From Anaerolineae bacterium (GTDB lineage: Bacteria; Chloroflexota; Anaerolineae; Aggregatilineales; Aggregatilineaceae), in the NCBI GenBank assembly GCA_020848665.1, contig JADLHR010000319.1, forward strand, positions 1-9,496: DNA of 9,496 nucleotides. The letters run 5' to 3'. The notes below the pieces were generated by a model. The model searched no databases and had not been told where the DNA came from. It saw only the letters and a program-made list of their open reading frames with translations. Below, in pieces: positions 6,477 to 9,496 of this stretch. A program made the position numbers and the translations under genes. The first letter of the stretch is position 1. Every line of letters starts with the position of its first letter.

Positions 6477-6492
6477 CTGCGTTAAAGAACGC
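6453..6492 (-). promoter_or_regulatory. Two competing hairpins in the ftsZ leader
   Basis: On the minus strand GCGTT-CTTT-AACGC (6492 to 6479) is a perfect 5-bp hairpin followed by AGTTTTC, a weak terminator shape 18 bases after the ftsA stop. The base run ACGCAGTTTTC (6482 to 6472) can instead pair with GAAAATAGCGT (6463 to 6453), an 11-position stem with one mismatch and one G-U pair. The two share ACGC and exclude each other, as in an attenuator. Confidence 0.35.
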
Positions 6493-6510
6493 CCCGCCCC
6501 TGCGCTGGTA

Positions 6511-7761
6511 TTACCCTTCTTCGCCGGGCAGCAGCCGCCCCAGGGCGCGTCGCAGAAAGGCTCCTACATCCGGACGCGGGGACTTGCTGCCATTCGTGCC
6601 CAGGCCCTTGCGCCGGTCATCTTCCAGGTCCATGATCAGGCCCAGTTTCAGCAGCCCCACGCTGGTGCTGTACGACGGGTTCTTCAGCGCCTCGGCCATG
6701 CCGGTAATATGCTCCGGCTGCGCAACCCGTACCGGCATCTTCAGCACATCCGCCGCAACGGTTTTGATCCCCGGCAGCAGGCTGCTCCCGCCGGTCAGCA
6801 CGATCCCGGCCTTCATCAGCCCGTCGTAGCCGCTGCGCTTGATCTCCTTGAGGATCAGCTCAAAAATCTCAGCAACGCGGGCGTTGATGATCAGCGCCAG
6901 ATCGGCGCGCTGCACCTTGCTGGGCAGCTCCTCGCCGAAAGGCTGGATCGGGAACGCTTCCAGCGTGCTGACGGTCTTCGGATCGGCGTGCCCGTATTGC
7001 AGTTTGACGGCCTCTGCCAGCTCGAACGGCAGGTGCAGGCCGTGCGCGATGTCGTTGGTGACGTGCTGCCCACCGACCGCGATCACCGCCGTGTGCCACA
7101 CCGCTCCATCGACGAACAGCGCCAGGTCGGTCGTCCCGCCGCCGACATCGACCACCATCACCCCGGCCTCGCGTTCCTCCGGCGTCAGCACAACATCGCC
7201 CGACGCCAGCGGATTCAGGATGAAACGATCGACAAAGACGCCAGCGGACTCAATGCATTTTTCGAGGTTGCGGATATTGGCCGCGCCCGCCGTGATGATA
7301 TGCGCCTCGACTTCCAGCCGGAAGCCCAGCATCCCGACCGGGCTGCGCAGGTTGGTCTGGCCGTCGAGCGTGTAATTACGCGGGATGACGTGCAGCACTT
7401 CGCGCCCATGCGGCAAAGGAATAGCGCGCGCCGCGTCCATCGCCCGATCGAGGTCCATTACGTCCACGCCGCGCGTGTTCGAGACACCCACAGCCCCTGT
7501 GCTGTTGATGGACTCGATATGCCCCCCAGCGACCGACACAAATGCGCGCCCGATCTCGTACCCGCTGCTGCGCTCGGCCTTGTGCACCGAGGACGAGATC
7601 GCCGCGCTGAGCGCGCTGACATCCGTCACCATCCCCTTGCGCATCCCGTGTGACGGCTCGATGCCTACGCCCAGCACGTATACGTCCGTATCACGGACCT
7701 CGCCCACGATGGTGCAGACCTTCGTGGTTCCGATGTCGATGCCTACGACCAGTTCGCCCAT
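6511..7761 (-). CDS. ftsA: Cell division protein FtsA
   Basis: Actin-fold ATPase that anchors FtsZ filaments to the inner face of the membrane and recruits later divisome proteins. It is 416 residues from the ATG at 7761. This start gives the family-typical opening MGELVVGIDIGTTK with the phosphate-1 loop at 7 to 14. A GTG nine codons upstream would overlap ftsQ and adds only basic residues. Phosphate-2 is VVDVGGGTTDL (203 to 213) and the adenosine motif is VLTGGSSLLPG (321 to 331). The C-terminus GAFLRRALGRLL (400 to 411) is an amphipathic, basic helix fitting the membrane-targeting sequence. The start is 8 bases after the ftsQ stop and the ribosome binding site is weak, which suggests translational coupling to ftsQ. 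Confidence 0.97.
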   Translation of the reverse strand: MGELVVGIDIGTTKVCTIVGEVRDTDVYVLGVGIEPSHGMRKGMVTDVSALSAAISSSVHKAERSSGYEIGRAFVSVAGGHIESINSTGAVGVSNTRGVDVMDLDRAMDAARAIPLPHGREVLHVIPRNYTLDGQTNLRSPVGMLGFRLEVEAHIITAGAANIRNLEKCIESAGVFVDRFILNPLASGDVVLTPEEREAGVMVVDVGGGTTDLALFVDGAVWHTAVIAVGGQHVTNDIAHGLHLPFELAEAVKLQYGHADPKTVSTLEAFPIQPFGEELPSKVQRADLALIINARVAEIFELILKEIKRSGYDGLMKAGIVLTGGSSLLPGIKTVAADVLKMPVRVAQPEHITGMAEALKNPSYSTSVGLLKLGLIMDLEDDRRKGLGTNGSKSPRPDVGAFLRRALGRLLPGEEG

Positions 7762-7769
7762 TCTGCTAA

Positions 7770-8738
7770 TCAGCCGCCTTCGCCCCACAGCACCGTGTAA
7801 ACCGGTCGATCAGGCTCGTTCATGTAGATGTCACCCGGTTGGATATTCTTGCTCTTGATGGTATCCACCACCCGGTAATAGACCAGCAGCTTGGTGTCGA
7901 TCTCGTTACCATCGCCGAACCACACCGTCCAGCCGCCGCCATCACGATAGCCCAGCCCCTTGAGCGGGTCGTAGGTCAGCACGTCGATGTTCGGGTGCCG
8001 CTGGCGCAGTTGCAGCGCGCCATCGACGATTGTCTGCGGGATGCGCGCGCCCACGTCGAGCGGCTCCTCGGCGCTGGCGGCCACGATCCGCAGCAGCTCC
8101 GGGCGGTCTTCGCGCTGCTTCATCACGATGCCATTAACATCCACCCACACCCGCACGCCTTGCTCCCAGATCAGCGCCGGCTCGCGCTCGGTGACAACGA
8201 TCTGAACCATATCCGGCGGCCAGCCAACATACACCGCCGCATCGGCGATATTTGGGACCTGTTCCAGCCGCTCCTCGACCTCGCGGGCGTCGATCCAGAA
8301 AATATGACGCTGTGCGACATCGCTGAATCGAAAAATCTCCTCGCGCGAGAGGTACTTCTCTCCCCCAATGGCAACCGAGCTGACATAGAACGCATCGGCC
8401 GTCAGAAACAGGTACAGCACCACCGCCAGCCCGGCAACAATCATGCCAGACACCGCGCGCCAGCTCAGCATCTGGAGCGGGTTGATCCGCACCTTGATCT
8501 GCGACGCAGCGCGCGGCGCCTGGGCGCGTTTCTTCTGCTCGCGCCGCGCGGCGCGGCGCTGCGCGACCGACGGCGCGCTCGCCGCCGCCAGGCGTGACAG
8601 CGGGGTCATCCGCTGCGGCCCCGATTCCGCCGGCTCAGTGCGCGCAATCCGCTGGCTGCGAGCCGATGGTCGAACGTGGCTTCGGGTGTCAGTGCCCTGA
8701 CGTGCACGCCGCTGTCGTGTTTTCAACAATGAGGCCAT
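7770..8738 (-). CDS. ftsQ: Cell division protein FtsQ/DivIB
   Basis: Single-pass membrane divisome protein linking cytoplasmic and outer components of the division machine. It is 322 residues. A long, highly basic cytoplasmic tail occupies 1 to about 94, rich in Arg/Ala/Gln. One membrane helix follows near 97 to 113 (GMIVAGLAVVLYLFLTA). A POTRA domain is at about 116 to 185, with the family pattern FYVSSVAIGGEKYLSREEI and the end of the domain at VVTEREP. The FtsQ/DivIB beta domain then includes ALIWEQGVRVWVDVNGIV. The cytoplasmic tail is longer than in many FtsQ proteins, so an internal start such as M44 is possible. Position between murB and ftsA supports the identity. A good promoter lies about 108 bases upstream. 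Confidence 0.93.
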   Translation of the reverse strand: MASLLKTRQRRARQGTDTRSHVRPSARSQRIARTEPAESGPQRMTPLSRLAAASAPSVAQRRAARREQKKRAQAPRAASQIKVRINPLQMLSWRAVSGMIVAGLAVVLYLFLTADAFYVSSVAIGGEKYLSREEIFRFSDVAQRHIFWIDAREVEERLEQVPNIADAAVYVGWPPDMVQIVVTEREPALIWEQGVRVWVDVNGIVMKQREDRPELLRIVAASAEEPLDVGARIPQTIVDGALQLRQRHPNIDVLTYDPLKGLGYRDGGGWTVWFGDGNEIDTKLLVYYRVVDTIKSKNIQPGDIYMNEPDRPVYTVLWGEGG

Positions 8739-8845
8739 GCCTGCTTACGCCACAAGGGCGCCAATTGCACCCGCCAGGGCAGCCTGATCGCCGCTCTCTG
8801 GTAAATTGTAGCGGCGGCGGAATCCATTTCCCACACTGTAATCCC

Positions 8846-8874
8846 ACTATAATCCAACATTGTTCCCATGTCCA
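8846..8874 (-). promoter_or_regulatory. Sigma70-type promoter of ftsQ-ftsA(-ftsZ)
   Basis: On the minus strand TGGACA (8874 to 8869) and TATAGT (8851 to 8846) are separated by exactly 17 bases; each matches five of six consensus positions. Transcription would start near 8839, giving a leader of about 100 bases. An AT-rich stretch upstream (8901 to 8920) could act as an UP element. This is the best promoter in the window. Confidence 0.68.
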
Positions 8875-8878
8875 ATGT
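8857..8878. repeat. Inverted repeat overlapping the ftsQ promoter
   Basis: ACATTG (8857 to 8862) and CAATGT (8873 to 8878) are exact reverse complements separated by 10 bases. The dyad covers the -35 element and most of the spacer of the ftsQ promoter, so it is placed like an operator. The arm length is short and no regulator is recognised. Confidence 0.35.
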
Positions 8879-8879
8879 G

Positions 8880-8898
8880 AAAAGAGCCAATGCGGCTC
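8880..8898 (-). terminator. Possible weak terminator after murB
   Basis: On the minus strand GAGCC (8898 to 8894) pairs with GGCTC (8888 to 8884) around a 5-base loop and is followed by TTTT. The stem is only 5 bp and lies about 130 bases after the murB stop, so termination would be partial at most. It stands directly before the ftsQ promoter, a reasonable place to separate two units. Confidence 0.35.
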
Positions 8899-9028
8899 GC
8901 ATATTGACAAAATTCATAAATCATTCATGGTTGGAAAAGAGGTTGGAACGGAGATAAGCCTGAATAATCTTACAAACCAAATACAAACGATTGGACGGGC
9001 GCACCGATCCGCTGCCTTCGTCCGGCGC

Positions 9029-9496
9029 TTACCAGTCGCCGACCAGCTCGATCTCCAGCTCCAGCGCAATGCCTGAAGTCGCGGCGACACGCTCCTGGAC
9101 CAGCTCGATCAGCGCGCGATAGTCGGCAGCCGTGCCCCCGCCGAGGTTGACGAAAAAATTACCGTGCAGCGGCGAAATCTGCACGCCGCCGATCGTCGTG
9201 CCTTTCAGCCCGGCCACTTCGATCAGCCGCCCGGCGTGCTCGCCTGGCGGGTTCTTGAACATGCTGCCCAGCGACGACCCCGGTGGCTGCGTCCGCTTGC
9301 GCCGCGCCGCCAACTCTGCGATACGCGCGTTCAGCGTTGCCCGGTCGTGCCCCGGCTCCAGTTGAAATTCCGCCGCCAGCAGCACGAAGCGCCCACGCTG
9401 TCCCTTGAGCGCCGAAGTCCGGTAGCCATAGCGCATATCGGCGGGCGTCCAGCGCAGCGCCGTGCAACAATCCACGTGATCGAGCAGATCGACGTA
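9029..9496 (-). CDS. murB: UDP-N-acetylenolpyruvoylglucosamine reductase MurB, C-terminal part (truncated by window edge)
   Basis: Cytoplasmic FAD enzyme that reduces UDP-GlcNAc-enolpyruvate to UDP-MurNAc with NADPH, an early step of peptidoglycan synthesis. The visible 155 residues are the C-terminal half; the start and most of the FAD-binding region lie beyond the right edge. The loop MRYGYRTSALKG matches the family GYR-x-S region. GSMFKNP, with the catalytic Ser (visible residue 78), is the best-known signature. AGLKGTTIGGVQISPLHGNFFVN follows in the expected order. The closing LELEIELVG carries the conserved C-terminal Glu. The frame is open to the window edge. Its place just before ftsQ is common in dcw clusters. 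Confidence 0.95.
   Translation of the reverse strand, partial: YVDLLDHVDCCTALRWTPADMRYGYRTSALKGQRGRFVLLAAEFQLEPGHDRATLNARIAELAARRKRTQPPGSSLGSMFKNPPGEHAGRLIEVAGLKGTTIGGVQISPLHGNFFVNLGGGTAADYRALIELVQERVAATSGIALELEIELVGDW

Noticed and set aside
8723..8917. 64-codon minus-strand open frame before ftsQ
   Set aside because: It covers the ftsQ promoter and runs into the ftsQ start. There is no good ribosome binding site and no recognisable product.

Overview
This GC-rich window carries two blocks of genes, all on the minus strand (read right to left). From sequence I would place it in a free-living Chloroflexota-like bacterium. The grounds are a division cluster in the order murB-ftsQ-ftsA-ftsZ, a vitamin B12-dependent (class II) ribonucleotide reductase under NrdR, and high GC. 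This placement is inference and could be wrong at phylum level.

Right block (9496 to 5116), part of a dcw (division and cell wall) cluster: the C-terminal part of murB (peptidoglycan precursor synthesis, cut by the window edge), a 290-base intergenic region with a good sigma70-type promoter, ftsQ, ftsA (8 bases after ftsQ), a 186-base leader with competing hairpins, and ftsZ. Together they supply the cell-wall precursor enzyme, the membrane-spanning divisome protein, the Z-ring anchor and the Z-ring itself.

Middle (5115 to 4630): 486 bases without a credible gene. It holds a repeat/hairpin after ftsZ, a perfect 8+8 inverted repeat, and two NrdR-box-like sites whose starts lie 32 bases apart, upstream of nrdR.

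Left block (4629 to 187): nrdR, a 144-base structured leader, and nrdJ. NrdR is the nucleotide-sensing repressor of ribonucleotide reductase genes, so the block looks self-regulating. nrdJ is interrupted by a 410-residue intein with a LAGLIDADG endonuclease. It lies inside the catalytic N-x-C-x-E motif, so the enzyme cannot work until the intein is spliced out. The nrdJ leader can fold in two mutually exclusive ways, one of which pairs perfectly with the nrdJ ribosome binding site; this is the most interesting candidate for an undescribed regulatory RNA here. A rho-independent terminator follows nrdJ. Past it, a possible promoter and the first 17 codons of another minus-strand gene run off the left edge.
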